Assembly (NCBI GenBank): GCA_039720395.1
Contig: CM077827.1
Location: 7,293,991-7,357,990 of the forward strand
DNA: 64,000 nucleotides
Direction: 5' to 3'
Source: Liquidambar formosana
Taxonomy: Eukaryota; Streptophyta; Magnoliopsida; Saxifragales; Altingiaceae
Shown: positions 47,072-57,929 of the stretch, piece after piece
How positions within the stretch are numbered: the stretch's first letter is position 1
Layout: each line of letters begins with the position of its first letter
Made by a program: the position numbers and the translations under genes
The notes under the pieces: model-generated
Databases searched by the model: none
The model's input: the letters and a program-made list of their open reading frames with translations, nothing else
Told to the model about the DNA's origin: nothing

Positions 47072-47230
47072 TTATGTGCGGGATATGTCGGAGTATCCTG
47101 TTCGATCATTGCCGTCTGTGGATGACACGCGGGCGCATGTCACTCACGGACAGTTATGTTGAATGGGATATCCAGGATATTCTGCACATGATCAAAGCTA
47201 TCTCTCTATATGTATATATATCTCGATATA
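47003..47230. repeat. (TA)n, (GA)n and second copy of the hairpin element
   Basis: (TA)n at 47003-47037 and (GA)n at 47038-47065 are followed by a hairpin (about 47066-47200) matching 36818-36937: TATGTGCGGGATATGTCGGAG on the left and GATATCCAGGATATTCTGCA on the right, with ATATA simple sequence following. Confidence 0.75.
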
Positions 47231-47389
47231 TATAGTTCCAGTCAAGTTACATCAACACCTGTATTGGGGGTTATACTATACTTCTTGAATTGGTTGGTAA
47301 TTATAGGGTAAATTGAACCAATGCATAGAATAGAAACCCCAATGTGGCAATGCATGTTGCTGGTTATATATATATTCACAAATAATTCC

Positions 47390-48691
47390 AAAAGGAGAAA
47401 ATTAGCAATTACCCCTATTAGGGGACTGCTTTTAACCAAAACCTCACCATAAGAGTTTTTAACTCCAAAACCCCCTTTTTTTTTAGAGATTCTTTAAGAA
47501 TAATGAAATTGTTTTTTAACAAATATATGTTTTAGCCTTTAGAAGGTTGTAAAACTGATTTTAAAAAACGATAGGTTGGTTTCCATGGAAACCCATCAAG
47601 GAAGACTAGCGACGACGGGTCTCTTTCTCTGACCAGCGACAGTGGCAGCTCTTCTCCGACATCGACAAGTCTTTGGCCGACGTTAATGAATCTCTTCCTC
47701 CGACAGCCAGCAGAGTCGCCCCCATCTCCAACGACTGTAGCAACGACGCCTCCCTCTCAGACACCCCCCCTCTCCGTTGACGGATCTCTTCTTCTCCAGC
47801 GGATCTTCATGAAGGCTATGACCAGACGTTCTCTAACGACGGCCATCTCCGCCATGGCTGTCATCTTCTTCTCCTTCTTCTTCTTCTTCTTTTCATCTCC
47901 CAACTCTAGATCTAATATCCTTTTTTTTTCTTTTTTCTTTTTTTTTTTTTTTTAATCTTTGGTTTCAATTTCAGATCTAGTCATTTTTTGGGGGCTGCTA
48001 TTGTAGTGTTTTTTTTATAACTTAAAATAGCAAGTTGTTATTATGTTGCTAGATATTTTTTCAAAGACAACAGTAAACTATTACTATCTAGTGTATAAGT
48101 TTTTTCAAAACACACGATAGTAAACTGTTACTGTTGTTTGTATAAATTTTTTAAATCAGAGTATAAATTTTTCAAAGCACACAATAGTAAATTGTCACTA
48201 TTGTCTGTATAAATTTTACAAAGCACACAGTAATAAACTGTTACTATTGTATATATAAAATGGCACATTTACAAAGCACACAGTAATAAATGGTATAAGA
48301 GAGCCATGGCTATGTTTTGGCCATGGCAACAAATCTGATGGGAAGAAGAGGAAAAAAATGAGAAAAGAAGAAGAAGAAGAAGAAAAAGAAAAGTGCTCGC
48401 AAAGAGAGGGAGAGAGATGAAGCTGTCAGAGAAGGTGACCGGTGTTGGAGATGAAGAGAAGGTGTCGGAATAGCATTTGTAGCTTAATCGACGGTGGGGA
48501 ATCATGGAGGTGGTGCAACCACGGGAGAGAGGGATAGAACGTGGGCAAAAAAAAATGGCACGGTTGTAATTTGATTCAAATTGTAAAATATGGGTATTTT
48601 TGTCACTATGGGGTTAAAAGGGGTTTTCACAAAACTATTTTTCACTTAGGGCTTATTGTAAAAGTACTCTGGGTTATGGCCAAAATTCCCT
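47390..48691. other. Probable transposon body interrupting a lectin exon
   Basis: It begins within GGAGAAAATTAGCAATTACCC and ends GGGTTATGGCCAAAATTCCC, weakly inverted termini. The jacalin exon fragment at 48692-48797 stops abruptly at its right border. No TSD is evident. It holds a TTC-rich stretch (47870-47955) and a minisatellite (48050-48295). Confidence 0.4.
48050..48295. repeat. Minisatellite, about 60-bp unit
   Basis: Units contain AAAGCACACARTARTAAA, TGTTACTATTGT and GTATAAATTTT, about four copies. Confidence 0.7.
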
Positions 48692-49805
48692 ACACTTGTC
48701 TAATTGCAGAGAAAACCCCATCGTCACATGGTCTTCCGCCTACCCCACCCCATGGCCCGGGATCACATGGCGTAACCACTCTCATCGCATCAATCACCTA
48801 TAACATATGATAATCCCATAAGAAAAAAGAAATAAAAGTGGAATTTTAGAATTCATATATAGGCCGTGAAAATCTGACTAGAAGAATGATTGAATGAACT
48901 TTAAAAAAAAAAAAAAAAAAATCAACTAAGGTGACATATATAACCTCATATAACCTCTTCATTAATCTTCGGGCACACCTCATATAACCTCTTCATTAAT
49001 CTTCTGGCACTCCTTGTTTGGGACAGAGAATGAACTTACTGGCTTTGCATACACTCCTATAGCATCAAGAAGTTGGGGGGCACACCCATGAAATCCAACA
49101 ATGGCACCGCCTTCCATTTGAATTGAGAAAAAAGTGCCCAAGTTGGAACCAAAGGGTCCATACTGAGCATATATAATTTGTGTTGAAACATGGTGATCTT
49201 ATTACAACAGGTCCTCCCGACTAAAAGCTCCCGTATGTTGGTCAGATACTCCATAGGCCAGTTAATATCAATCTATACAGAATTGGAGAAAATTAATATC
49301 AATGATAATTGATAAGGAAAATCAATCCTAGTGTGACAAACGAAAAAAAAAAAAAAAAAAAAAAAAAAGAAGAAGAAGAAGAAGAAAAAAGGGAAAGGAA
49401 AAAAGAACCGGCCTCGATCTTGTCAACCATGAATTTGGGAAGATATGATGTAAAAAGTGAAAGCTAAGAGGGCTATACTCACATTGTCAATTCTACTCCC
49501 ACCATTACCCCCAAACTTATGTGAATACTCGGTAGACGATAACTATACGCTTTATACCACCTTTTTTTTTTTTTTTTTTTTTGATGAAACGCTTTATACC
49601 ACCTTTGACACTGAAACTCCTCCCAGCTGGGCCTCCCCGTGGACCCAATGAGATACGCCCTTCTAATTAAGTTGTAAGGCTCTCCCTACAACCAACATAA
49701 TCACAGCCATTACAATGAACAATTAATTGGAAACTCTAACATAAATTAAGCTCAACATGAACATATGCTTAGCTAGTGAATATGTTGAGAGAGGAACCTT
49801 ACCAT
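48692..49805 (-). pseudogene. Two-domain jacalin lectin pseudogene
   Basis: Minus-strand order: ATG exon at 49803-49805 with donor GTAAGG; exon 2 remnant about 49480-49693; exon 3 about 49020-49273; exon 4 fragment 48692-48797 with an intact TTATAG acceptor, reading VIDAMRVVTPCDPGPWGG. Defects seen: exon 2 carries a poly-A insertion with target duplication and a deletion of about 60 bp; exon 3 has an 11-bp deletion after EYLTNI and further frameshifts; exon 4 is cut off at about 48692 and has Cys for Trp in WDDGVF. It was therefore a two-domain gene like lectin gene 1 before decay. Confidence 0.85.
49548..49606 (-). mobile_element. Minimal retroposed poly-A insertion with TSD
   Basis: In the lectin exon 2 remnant, a 28-bp insert (21 T followed by GATGAAA on the + strand, 49562-49589) lies between two copies of CGCTTTATACCACC (49548-49561 and 49590-49603). 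In gene orientation this is TTTCATC plus an A tail with a 14-17 bp TSD, the signature of a target-primed LINE or SINE insertion truncated almost to nothing. Confidence 0.8.
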
Positions 49806-50610
49806 TTGTTTTCTTACGTACTCTTCAGATATCTCCTCCAAAAGTTAATTGTCGGAGATTTGCTTCTTTTGGCTCCATTTGATTGATCCTTAATTTTAGG
49901 ATTAGTTTGCCCAAATAGCATTTTTACTAGAAATCTTTTAGGGTCTCCAATTCCTAAATTAGAGTATCTCTGTTTTGGGAATATTTATGTACTGTTGTAA
50001 CCTTTAATATTTTTAAAAGACTTGATTTATCCTTGCCTGCCCATGGACGTAGGCACTAGTCAAACCACGTAAATCATCTTGATCTTCTTTTGTGGTTGTG
50101 TGCTCTCTGAAATTTTATCTATTGTTTTATTTTATCTTATTACGAGTTTGGATGCTTTCTTCATCTAACAACATTATCATATCCATTACCAATGTTGTGT
50201 GTGAGGACGGGTTTTTGCGAGACTTTAGGCCAAACATTAATTTTTACCACATACTATGTACACTCGTGTTCTATTCTCTTATAAGTGGTTTATATAAGAT
50301 GATGGGTTGGTACGTTCCGTAGTGCCTTTTATTCCTACTCTGGTAAGCAAATATTAATTTCGGAAGCTCAAAAGTCTTCTCCTTCCTAAATGTGCAATAC
50401 ATATATATTCTTTGATGAGCAATGATGGCCAAGGGTTGCTCAAATACCACTATACAAGTTGAGTCCTAACGTGAAAACTTTAAACAAGGCCTTTTTGATG
50501 TGTATTTGTGAACATCGAGAAATAGTTTTTCAAAAGACTCATTTTTGCTTCAGAAGACATTTTTTTTATTTTTTTATACCTTTTTTATTATTTTTTGTTC
50601 AATAAAAAAA
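49806..50610. other. Lectin leader remnant and spacer
   Basis: 49806-49860 is the reverse complement of the shared lectin leader (TTAACTTTTGGAGGAGA). The rest is AT-rich with no gene seen. Confidence 0.5.
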
Positions 50611-50612
50611 TA

Positions 50613-50894
50613 CTCTCTCCATCCCACAAAGATGGGCATTCCTTCGTTTTTTTGAGTGTCTCAAAATTTTTGATACTATGAAAAGTTAAATTATAATTTT
50701 TTAAATTTCCCATACTATATATATCCTTTATAATACAAATTATTATTTTGAACACATAACCAACCAATGCATTGATAGTAGAGAATGGTACTTTTTGAAA
50801 GAAAAAGTTGAATGGATGACAAATCAATTCATTAATTGATTTTCTTAATCTTTACGTTTTTTCAAAGAGACCTATTTTTGTGGGATGGAAGGAG
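50613..50894. mobile_element. Stowaway MITE, 282 bp
   Basis: Termini CTCTCTCCATCCCACAAAGA and CCTATTTTTGTGGGATGG followed by AAGGAG are inverted, with TA on each side (50611-50612 and 50895-50896). This is the classic Stowaway (Tc1/mariner-type) plan. Confidence 0.9.
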
Positions 50895-51384
50895 TACTAA
50901 AATTACATAGTTTTGACTACATGAAAAACAGCCATCCGAGCTAGTAGTTTTGAGCTTCTCTTTATCAGTATGTCTACATAAAAAGACATAGAGAAGGCCC
51001 TCCCCCTGAAACCTTGCTTTGTTGTGGTTATTTAGTAATCTCCAAGAAGATGTCACACCCATAAATACTTCCAAGTAGAAGCCTTTTTTTTTTTTTTTCA
51101 AATACTTTTGCCGATCAACCAAAGATATTTACATTCATGCATGCATTCACTCGAAAAGTCACCACGTACTGGGTTGTGCATTTCTAAGGTAACAAATCAA
51201 TAGCTGAACGGAAAGCATGCACCACATCCTTGCTACGACCCACATCAGACATATTTGTGATTACACAGGAAACAACAATAGTAGTAGTAGTAATATCAAT
51301 CGGGTCTAAATAACCACTGCTTCACGATGCATGGAATCCTACAATTTTTCGCTCAAACATTAATTTTTACCACATACTACACTT

Positions 51385-51445
51385 GCCACCTCATTTCCAA
51401 ATGGACCATATTTACCCTAGTTGGTGTGGAAGTAAATACATCTTA
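51385..51445 (-). pseudogene. Jacalin domain-2 last-exon fragment
   Basis: Minus strand reads FHTN, a TAG stop, then GKYGPFGNEV, matching FHTNKGKYGPFGSEV of lectin gene 1, with the Lys codon turned to TAG. It lies downstream of the exon 4 remnant at 51768, as expected for the same dead gene. Confidence 0.7.
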
Positions 51446-51767
51446 ATATCTTATAGCTTCAACCCATTCAAATGCCAATTAGAAACTCGCTTGCACCCTC
51501 CAGCTTTATATGCAACTGAATACATGCTTACAATAAATCAAAATAGAAAAATGCTAATTATACTAGATTTATTCACCCAACTTCTTTTATTGGGTGGTAT
51601 TGCAGTAATAAATTACAAATAAAATAGAACGTGTGGGTTTTTTTTTGGTTTTCTTGAGCTCTAACAATGGGTTAATAAGTCGGGTGAAATAGCATTACTC
51701 GAATTTGTACCTATGAAACATTAATATTTTTATTTATTATTTTTTTCCATACTCGGTTTGTTATTTG

Positions 51768-51995
51768 ACCACCAGGGCCGGCCACCATGCTTTTGTGACC
51801 AAAAAGGCTTGCCGTACAGTCTCTCATACTGAAACTGGAATGCATGTATTACACCATCTCCTACATGCACATGCACTTCCTTAATTGCAGGGAAAACACC
51901 ATCATCCCATGGTTTACCACCTACTCCGGCCCCATGGCCCTGCATCACATGGTGCGACCGCTTTCATCGCATCAATCACACATTACCAAAAGCAC
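51768..51995 (-). pseudogene. Jacalin domain-2 exon remnant with frameshifts
   Basis: Matches exon 4 of lectin gene 1: VIDAMKAVAPC, then after a frameshift KPWDDGVFPAIKEVHVHVGD and FQYERLYGKPFWSQKHGG. Defects: no AG acceptor at the 5' edge (TAATGTGTGATT), a frameshift just after GPWG, and a 4-bp insertion (CCCT) after GGR. The donor is GTATGG. Confidence 0.8.
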
Positions 51996-52296
51996 GGGGT
52001 TTTTACAATTATACGGTAATATAGGGTGTGAAAATCTGACTAGAATGAGCTGATCAATGAAGATAGTTTGGTGAAGATGACGATTTCGATCTCCTTCAAT
52101 CTTCATCGTCTTCCTCTTTCTTTTTTTTGTTTTTTTTTTTTGGGGGGGGGGGGGGGTGGTTGATATTGTTTGATTTGTAACTAAACAATGGCAGATCGAT
52201 AACTGTTAGGGGTGCCTCTAAACAAAAGCACTACGTCCCACCTCAGAATAATTCATGTAGATGCACAAATCTTTTTTTCATAGAAGCAAAACTAAT

Positions 52297-52425
52297 TTTA
52301 TTACCATCAAATTATAGTACACATAAAGACCACCTAATAACATACAAATCGAAGCTCCCAATACATTAATGAAGACAAGAAACCACAATACAACACAGCG
52401 TAGAGAATTTATTCTTTACAAGTAC
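52297..52425 (-). terminator. Lectin 3' UTR remnant, minus strand
   Basis: The reverse complement matches lectin 3' UTRs (AATAAATTCTCTACGCTG, TTTCTTGTCTTCATTAATG, TAATTTGATGGTAATAAA), with AATAAA at 52297-52302. Confidence 0.6.
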
Positions 52426-52504
52426 GACCATGCATCACCATCAGTACTGGTAGTAGTAGGAGCATTTATGCATCAGCACCAGTACTAACAGCAGCAGCAG
52501 CAAT

Positions 52505-52545
52505 ATGTACAACTTTTCCAAGCTGTGAGGCTGTCCCCGCAACCA
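52505..52545 (-). pseudogene. Jacalin exon 2 start, fragment
   Basis: Minus strand: TATGTTGGTTGCGGGGACAG, where other copies have TTGCAGGGAGAG. The acceptor AG has become GG, and similarity stops after about 12 codons. Confidence 0.55.
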
Positions 52546-52708
52546 ACATAATCGCAGCCATTAATTACAATTATCGAATGAACAAAAAATTAAAAATAAA
52601 AGTGGGATTTTAGAATTCATATACATAGTGTGAAATCAGACTAGAAGAACGATCAAATGAGCATAATTTGAGAATAAAAAATAAAAAAACTAAGGTGACA
52701 TGCATGCA

Positions 52709-52777
52709 TAACCTCTTCTTTCTTCTGGCACTCCTCGATTGGCTTCATGTACACTCCTATAGCATCAAGCCAATTCC
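52709..52777 (-). pseudogene. Jacalin exon 3 end, fragment
   Basis: Reads NWLDAIGVYMKPIEECQKKEE, then GTTATG donor. Only the end of the domain survives. Confidence 0.65.
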
Positions 52778-53139
52778 CGTACCACATGAACATAGGCCTA
52801 GCTAGCTTGTGAATATCGATCTCAAGAATCAAGAAAGGAACACTTGTGCTCAAAAAGTATTTTTTTAAGAAATCATATTTAAATGTTTTCACATCAATAT
52901 TTATGTTTCGACATTCTCATTTTTCCCTCGACTGTACAAAATATTAGAAAAAGAAAATACCCTTTTGAGGGTATTTTAGAAAATAAAATAAATAGAATCA
53001 TTGACATCTGGAATGTGACAATAATTTTGAAACATCCCAAAAAGGAAAGGAGATCTATAATTTAGGAACGGAGAGAGTAGTACGTTATCCTATTTTGAAT
53101 ATGATAGTCTTAGTTTGACTACATCTGATGTCCGAAAGT

Positions 53140-53340
53140 AAAAGGCTCAAGGTCCTATAGTCTTGTTATCCCGTATTAGAGCCGAACATTTAATTTACTC
53201 TAGTCATTAGAGCCTAAGTTAGCTTAATTGATGATCGATATTAAGTGGGATAGGACCTTCAGAGTCATATTTTCACATGGGCCCCTGGGTGACTTCCTAA
53301 TTAAATTGCTTCCCAATTGAGCGGGATCCAACTATATCTA

Positions 53341-53379
<39 letters not shown>

Positions 53380-53600
53380 GAACATATATTGCAAGGTTCA
53401 AAGCTTGTGGATTACTGACCGAGCATTAACTGAATGCAACTCATGCAATCTTGAGTTGGCTTTTCAAAAAAAAAAAAAAATTTAAATTACTATTATTAAT
53501 AGAAAAAATAAAAGTGCGGTTTAATTAATAAGAAGAATGATTGAAAGAAGTGTAATTAAGTAATAAAAAACCGATTAAGGTGACATGCATACATAATGTA
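53140..53600. repeat. Inter-lectin spacer repeat, copy 1
   Basis: Starting AAAGGCTCAAGGTCCTATAG and including GATCGATATTAAGTGGG and CAAGGTTCAAAGCTTGTGG, this aligns with 54597-55000. With the adjoining lectin exon ends it marks a tandem duplication of about 1.4 kb. A (TA)n run at about 53342-53377 is longer in this copy. Confidence 0.75.
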
Positions 53601-53605
53601 CGTAC

Positions 53606-54216
53606 CTTTTCAATCTTCTGGCACTCACTAATTGGCTTTGCATACACTCCGATTGCATCAAAGTATTGGCCAGCACATCCATGAAATCCAATAATGCCAC
53701 TACCTTCCATTGGAGTACTAGAGAAAGAAGTGCCTTGGTGGATACGGAAAGGTCCATATTTAGTATGGTTTGTGATGAAACACAGTGATGTTACTATAAC
53801 TAGATCCCCCGAATAAAAGGACTCATATGACCCACTTATGCTGGTGAGATACTCCTTAGGCCAGGCAATATGAATCTATATATACAGAAGAAGAGTGGTA
53901 AGTATGTCAAAAGTGGCAAGCATTATATATTGACTGACCTTACAGCCAGCTGATTAGGGAATTTAAACCACTAAGAGGCTAAGGCCAAGCCATCCATTCT
54001 CACCATAGTTTTACTTCCACCATTACCGCCAAACTTGTTTGATTCCTCCAGCACACCATCTCCATTATCACCCTTGAATATGATGGAATCAATAGCAACT
54101 CCATGAGCGATAACTATCTGCTTTATACCACCTTTGACACAGAAACTAAACTTGCTCCCGCCTGGACCTCCCCATGGACCCATTGAGGTACACCCTTCTA
54201 AGCAGCTAGGCTCTCC
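53606..54216 (-). CDS. Jacalin lectin, two intact exons, start exon missing
   Basis: Exon 2 is 54004-54216 (71 codons, GEPSCLEGCTSMGPWGGPGG to GGNGGSKTM) and exon 3 is 53606-53875 (90 codons, with WPKEYLTSISGSYESF and IIGFHGCAGQYFDAIGVYAKP). Both are open, with acceptors GCAG and ATATAG and donors GTGAGA and GTACGT. GPWGG and GxxxD (GQYFD) are kept. Where the ATG exon should be (about 54345-54350) the sequence reads CTG followed by GTAAGG, and the leader upstream of it is replaced by unrelated repeat DNA. If exon 3 is not spliced onward, reading through adds about 26 codons to a stop at 53525. It is probably a recently beheaded gene; expression would need a new start exon. Confidence 0.65.
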
Positions 54217-54349
54217 CTGCAATTCGGCCAACATAATCACACAGCCGTTAATTATTACAAATTGGAAACTCTAACATGATAAATCAATGCTCAACATTCA
54301 GCTGGCCTGCAACATATATATAGATATATCTTGATAGGGGGAAACCTTA

Positions 54350-54596
54350 CCAGCCCCAAATTGCACACTATTTGCCCCCTGGGCCATGTCATTTTTTGCC
54401 AAAAAGTTAATTTAAATTATAGATTTTGGAAAAACTTTCTTCTATAAAGTTGTTCAAAATGATGTTTTCTAGTGAATTTCGTAAACACTTTTCATAAAAA
54501 CCTTTTATATATTTTTAAAAATTTTAAAAATTAAAATTCGTGAGGTGTATAAATAAAGTTTTGGGGTTGCAATAACCAGACCCTAACTAATAAAGT
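54350..54596. other. Repeat DNA replacing the lectin leader
   Basis: Similar, in opposite orientation, to intron 1 sequence of lectin gene 2 (about 35690-35950). It joins the lectin unit exactly at the start exon. Confidence 0.4.
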
Positions 54597-55000
54597 AAAA
54601 GGCTCAAGGTCCTGTAGTCTTGTTACCCCGTATAAGAGCCCAACGTTTAATCTACTTTAGTCATTAGAGAGCTTAAGTTAGCTTAATTAATGATCGATAT
54701 TAAGTGGGTTAGGGCCTTTGGAGCCATATTTTTACATGGACCCTTAGGCGACTTCCTAATTAAATTGCTTCCCAATTGAGCAAGATCCAACAATATATGG
54801 GAACATATATTGCAAGGTTCAAAGCTTGTGGATTACTGACCAAGCAACCGAATGCAACGCATACAATCTCAAGTTTACTTTTCAAAATAATAATAATAAT
54901 AATAATAAATCATTATTATTAATAATAATAAATAAAAGTGCAGTTTTAATTAGAAGAATGATCAAATGAACAAACCGAGTTAAGGTGACATGCATAACAT
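54597..55000. repeat. Inter-lectin spacer repeat, copy 2
   Basis: Counterpart of 53140-53600, with (AAT)n at about 54887-54908. Confidence 0.75.
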
Positions 55001-55002
55001 AC

Positions 55003-55068
55003 CTTTTCATTATTCTGGCGCTCACTTATTGGGTTTGCATACACTCCGATTGCATCAAAGTATTGGCC
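55003..55068 (-). pseudogene. Jacalin exon 3 end, truncated at a junction
   Basis: Reads QYFDAIGVYANPISERQNNEK, then a GTATG donor. It stops abruptly at a poly-A run (55069-55088) where unrelated sequence begins. Confidence 0.75.
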
Positions 55069-55088
55069 AAAAAAAAAAAAAAAAAAAA

Positions 55089-55304
55089 ACAAAAAAGAAA
55101 AAATCGAAAAGAAAAAGTGTAGTATCTGAACGGATGGATGAAGTAGTGTTTGGTTGGACCGACTAGGTAGTCTTGGATTAGATTGACCACAAACTCTCCG
55201 ATTTTATCCGCCACCTTCTCTCCAATTTTATAAACCAGATTCTCTGCCACTTTCATTAAAATGGAAGAGACAATCACAATTGAAACAACAACCTGCAAAG
55301 CCAT
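55089..55304 (-). pseudogene. Possible NBS-LRR N-terminal fragment
   Basis: An ATG at 55302-55304 opens a frame of about 62 credible codons beginning MALQVVVSIVIVSSILMKVA, continuing with GEKVADKIGEFVVNLIQDYL. This amphipathic, Val/Ile-rich start resembles the N terminus of CC-type plant resistance proteins. After about residue 62 it runs into poly-Phe codons from the A-rich junction, and no NB-ARC follows. The identification is weak; it could be another membrane-associated protein. An AGAG-rich 5' leader lies at 55305-55370. Confidence 0.3.
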
Positions 55305-55426
55305 TTCTTACTCTCTCTCAATCTGTCTCTTTTAGCAACAGTAAGGAATTAAAGGGGGGAGAAAGAGAGATCCAAGGGGATGTGCTCCTCTTAATCTTAT
55401 GAGGCACGAGTCAGGGGTTTTAAGGC

Positions 55427-55914
55427 TGTCACGGGCTCGATGTTTCAACCCAACACCCGTGCGGCACTTAAGCTTCACGCCCTCTCCGTGAACCCTTAAG
55501 TAAGCCTACTCGACACCTCTAAGCTTGGAAAGAAGGAAAGTACACTCGGACACTTGTGGAAAGTATACTTATATTGCACTAAGTAAACCTTACAACACTC
55601 AAGAGCTACAATGCTTCCAACTCTTCCAGGTGGTTTGGCCAAATGAGGCCTCCCTCTATTTATAGGGTCTTAAAGACTATTCTAGAATATCATTAATGGC
55701 CAGGAGACTTCTAGAGCATTCTCTAGAAGCTTCCCACCTCCTTAATTGGAATTCTCTAGATAAACCTTATTCTAGAACCTATTCTAGAAGCTTCCTACAT
55801 ATTTACAAGTCTAGAGTCTCCTGGAGAACTCTAGAATCTTCTACTAAGCAGAAGAGTTGCCACTTCCCACTATAAAACCCCTCCATGGGTTATTTTCACG
55901 CGCGGGCCGTGTCA
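55427..55914 (-). repeat. 3' LTR of the chromovirus-type element
   Basis: Starts TGTCACGGGC and ends GGGCCGTGTCA on the + strand. TATA box at complement 55657-55664. The polyprotein stop codon TGA forms the first three bases of this LTR (complement 55912-55914). Confidence 0.93.
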
Positions 55915-57868
55915 TTCTCCCCCACCCAATCCTGCGACATCCTCGTCGCGCAACCGCACCTTGAACCGCTTGATGTGATCCTTGTAACGCCACAAGGACT
56001 CTTCTCGCTCCCAACTCGCCTTGGACTCTGGTAGTCCCTTCCACTTCACCAAGTACTCTGTATATTCTGGCATTCCCTTCCTGTGCACCACGCCTTCTGC
56101 CAGAATATCGTCCACTTCCTTGGCTTGACCTAGTGGTTTCTTTGGCAGCTCCTTGGGTATGACTTGCGCTGACTTTTGGGAAGTCCTTTTTCCCTTCAAA
56201 GTCGCCAAGTACGTCGTCTCCCCCTAATCCGAGAGCTGCATGGCCGTTATCTTCTTCGACTTGGTATTGGCTTGTCTAATCATCGGCACCGTACACGACA
56301 TTCTTTCTTCAACTATGCACAAGCTATTGGCATAGGGAATAGGGAAGGCCTTTACCTTGTCAAAGAAGTCCATCCCAAGCACTATCGAATAATCATCGAT
56401 ATATGTCACCGAGAAGTCGACCAACCTACTCCACGCGCCGATGTATAGCTTCACCCCATAAGCTACACCCTCCGTCGGCCTGGCAGCTGAGTTGATTGCC
56501 TTTAGCAATCCCTTCTCTTTGGTGACTTCGACGCCCAACCTCTTAGCTTCCTTCACGTCTAGGAAGTTGTGTAGCCCCCGTATCGACCAAGGCACGTGAT
56601 GTCTTTCCCTTCACCAATGTGTCGATGTATGACAGTCCCTTGGTTGGGGCCTTAAGTTTCTCCACTTTGGCCTCTGCCGCATTGAGCAACTGAAGAGAAC
56701 TCACCCTTGCCTCCTCAGTTGGCTCTTCCTCCTCCTCATGCCGCTTCGCCAAAGCATTCAAGGCCGCCCTTTCAGGACAGTCTCTCAAGAAGTGCGGTCC
56801 ATCGCAGAAGTAACACGCCCTGGGCTTGGACAAATCCTTGCCCTTATCTCCCCTCGAGTCCCTTCTCGGGGATGGCCTCCTTAATTCTGCCTTTCTCTCG
56901 GCATCCTTGTCTCCCCCACCATTGCTATCACCATCCTCCCACCCCTTGGGTCTCCTATCACTCTTCTTGAACTCTATAAGTGACTCCGCAGCCGCTATAG
57001 CCGAAAACAAGTTCTACACCCCACGCCGTTGCAGCTCTTGCCTCGCCCAAGGTTGGAGCCCACTTATAAAGAACACAAACTTATCCTCCTCACTAATGTT
57101 CGGAATTTCGAACAAGAGATTGCTATACTCTACGACATATTCCTAGACAGTGCTCGTTTGTTTTAGCCATCGTAACTTCTCTTTTGCTTCAAAGCGGGCA
57201 TTCTCGGGGTAGAAGTGTAACTTAATATCTTTCTTAAACTCATCCCAAGTCTCAAGGGTGAACGTACCTTGTTCTATCTCGCAACTCCGTCGACGCCACC
57301 ACAAGAGAGCGTTGTCGGTGAGGAACAAGCTAGCCGTAGAGATTTTTGATGCGTCATCCTCCACACCCATGTGTCGGAGGTATCTCTCGATGTTCCACAA
57401 GAAGGTGTCCAGCTCCTTCGCATCCCTCCTGCCATCAAAGGCCTTGGGCCTTGGAGCCTCAATCTTCGGCGCCCCACGTACCATGTGTGCCCGATTAACC
57501 ACCGCCTCCTTGCAAAGTGCCCAGTCTCCCTTCATCTCCTTCAACTCCTCGCGGAATGATGCCAGCTCCGCAAACACTCGATCCAATTGGCCTTGGACCT
57601 CTTGTCAAAGTTTGTCAGCCATGGAGTTCAAGGCTCCCAATATCTCGCCCTTAAGGTCCTCCACCATGCCTTCAAGGGTCGCCTGACTTGGGACGTCCTC
57701 CTTGAGCCACATCACAATGTCGGCCACGGCTGTCTTCATCCTGACCAACCATGCCTCCATAGATGACCCCACGTCCTTCGACTTGTCCCTCCTGCCTCTG
57801 CCAGTGTTGTGAGGGTCCTCCCGTTCCTTGTTGAGAAGCTCCTTCGTCAGGTTAAAGGTGTTCGCCAT
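55912..57868 (-). pseudogene. gag-protease-chromodomain polyprotein, pol deleted, with stops
   Basis: From ATG 57866-57868, in order: an N-terminal coiled region; gag capsid core (about 57145-57500, with ALLWWRRR and a WDEFKKDI stretch); zinc knuckle CX2CX3HX4C (CYFCDGPHFLRDC, about 56780-56820); aspartic protease (VDTGAT near 56590; ILG-type motif YSIVLGMDFF near 56390); and a chromodomain (55957-56121, with EYLVKWKGLPESKASWE). Between protease and chromodomain, where RT, RNase H and integrase should lie, ELPKK runs straight into PLGQAKEVDDIL (about 56127-56150). Breaks: TGA at 57605-57607, TAG at 57143-57145, TAG at 57014-57016, a frameshift within the protease active-site region near 56580, and TAG at 56224-56226. 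As it stands the protein is not made whole. Confidence 0.9.
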
Positions 57869-57915
57869 CACCGCCTTTGCTTTAGTCACACGCCTTGCAA
57901 CCTTGGCTCAACTTA

Positions 57916-57927
57916 GCTCTGATACCA
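57916..57927 (-). promoter_or_regulatory. Primer-binding site (iMet tRNA)
   Basis: The minus strand reads TGGTATCAGAGC, complementary to the 3' end of initiator methionine tRNA, starting 2 bp after the 5' LTR. Confidence 0.93.
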
Positions 57928-57929
57928 AC

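Noticed and set aside
47686..47955. Pro/Ser/Thr-rich open frame as a small secreted protein
   Set aside because: It ends in poly-Phe from TTC repeats, has no supported start or splice context, and lies in probable transposon DNA.
56176..57146. Plus-strand open frames of 87-142 codons in the retrotransposon
   Set aside because: They are antisense shadows of the gag-protease coding strand.
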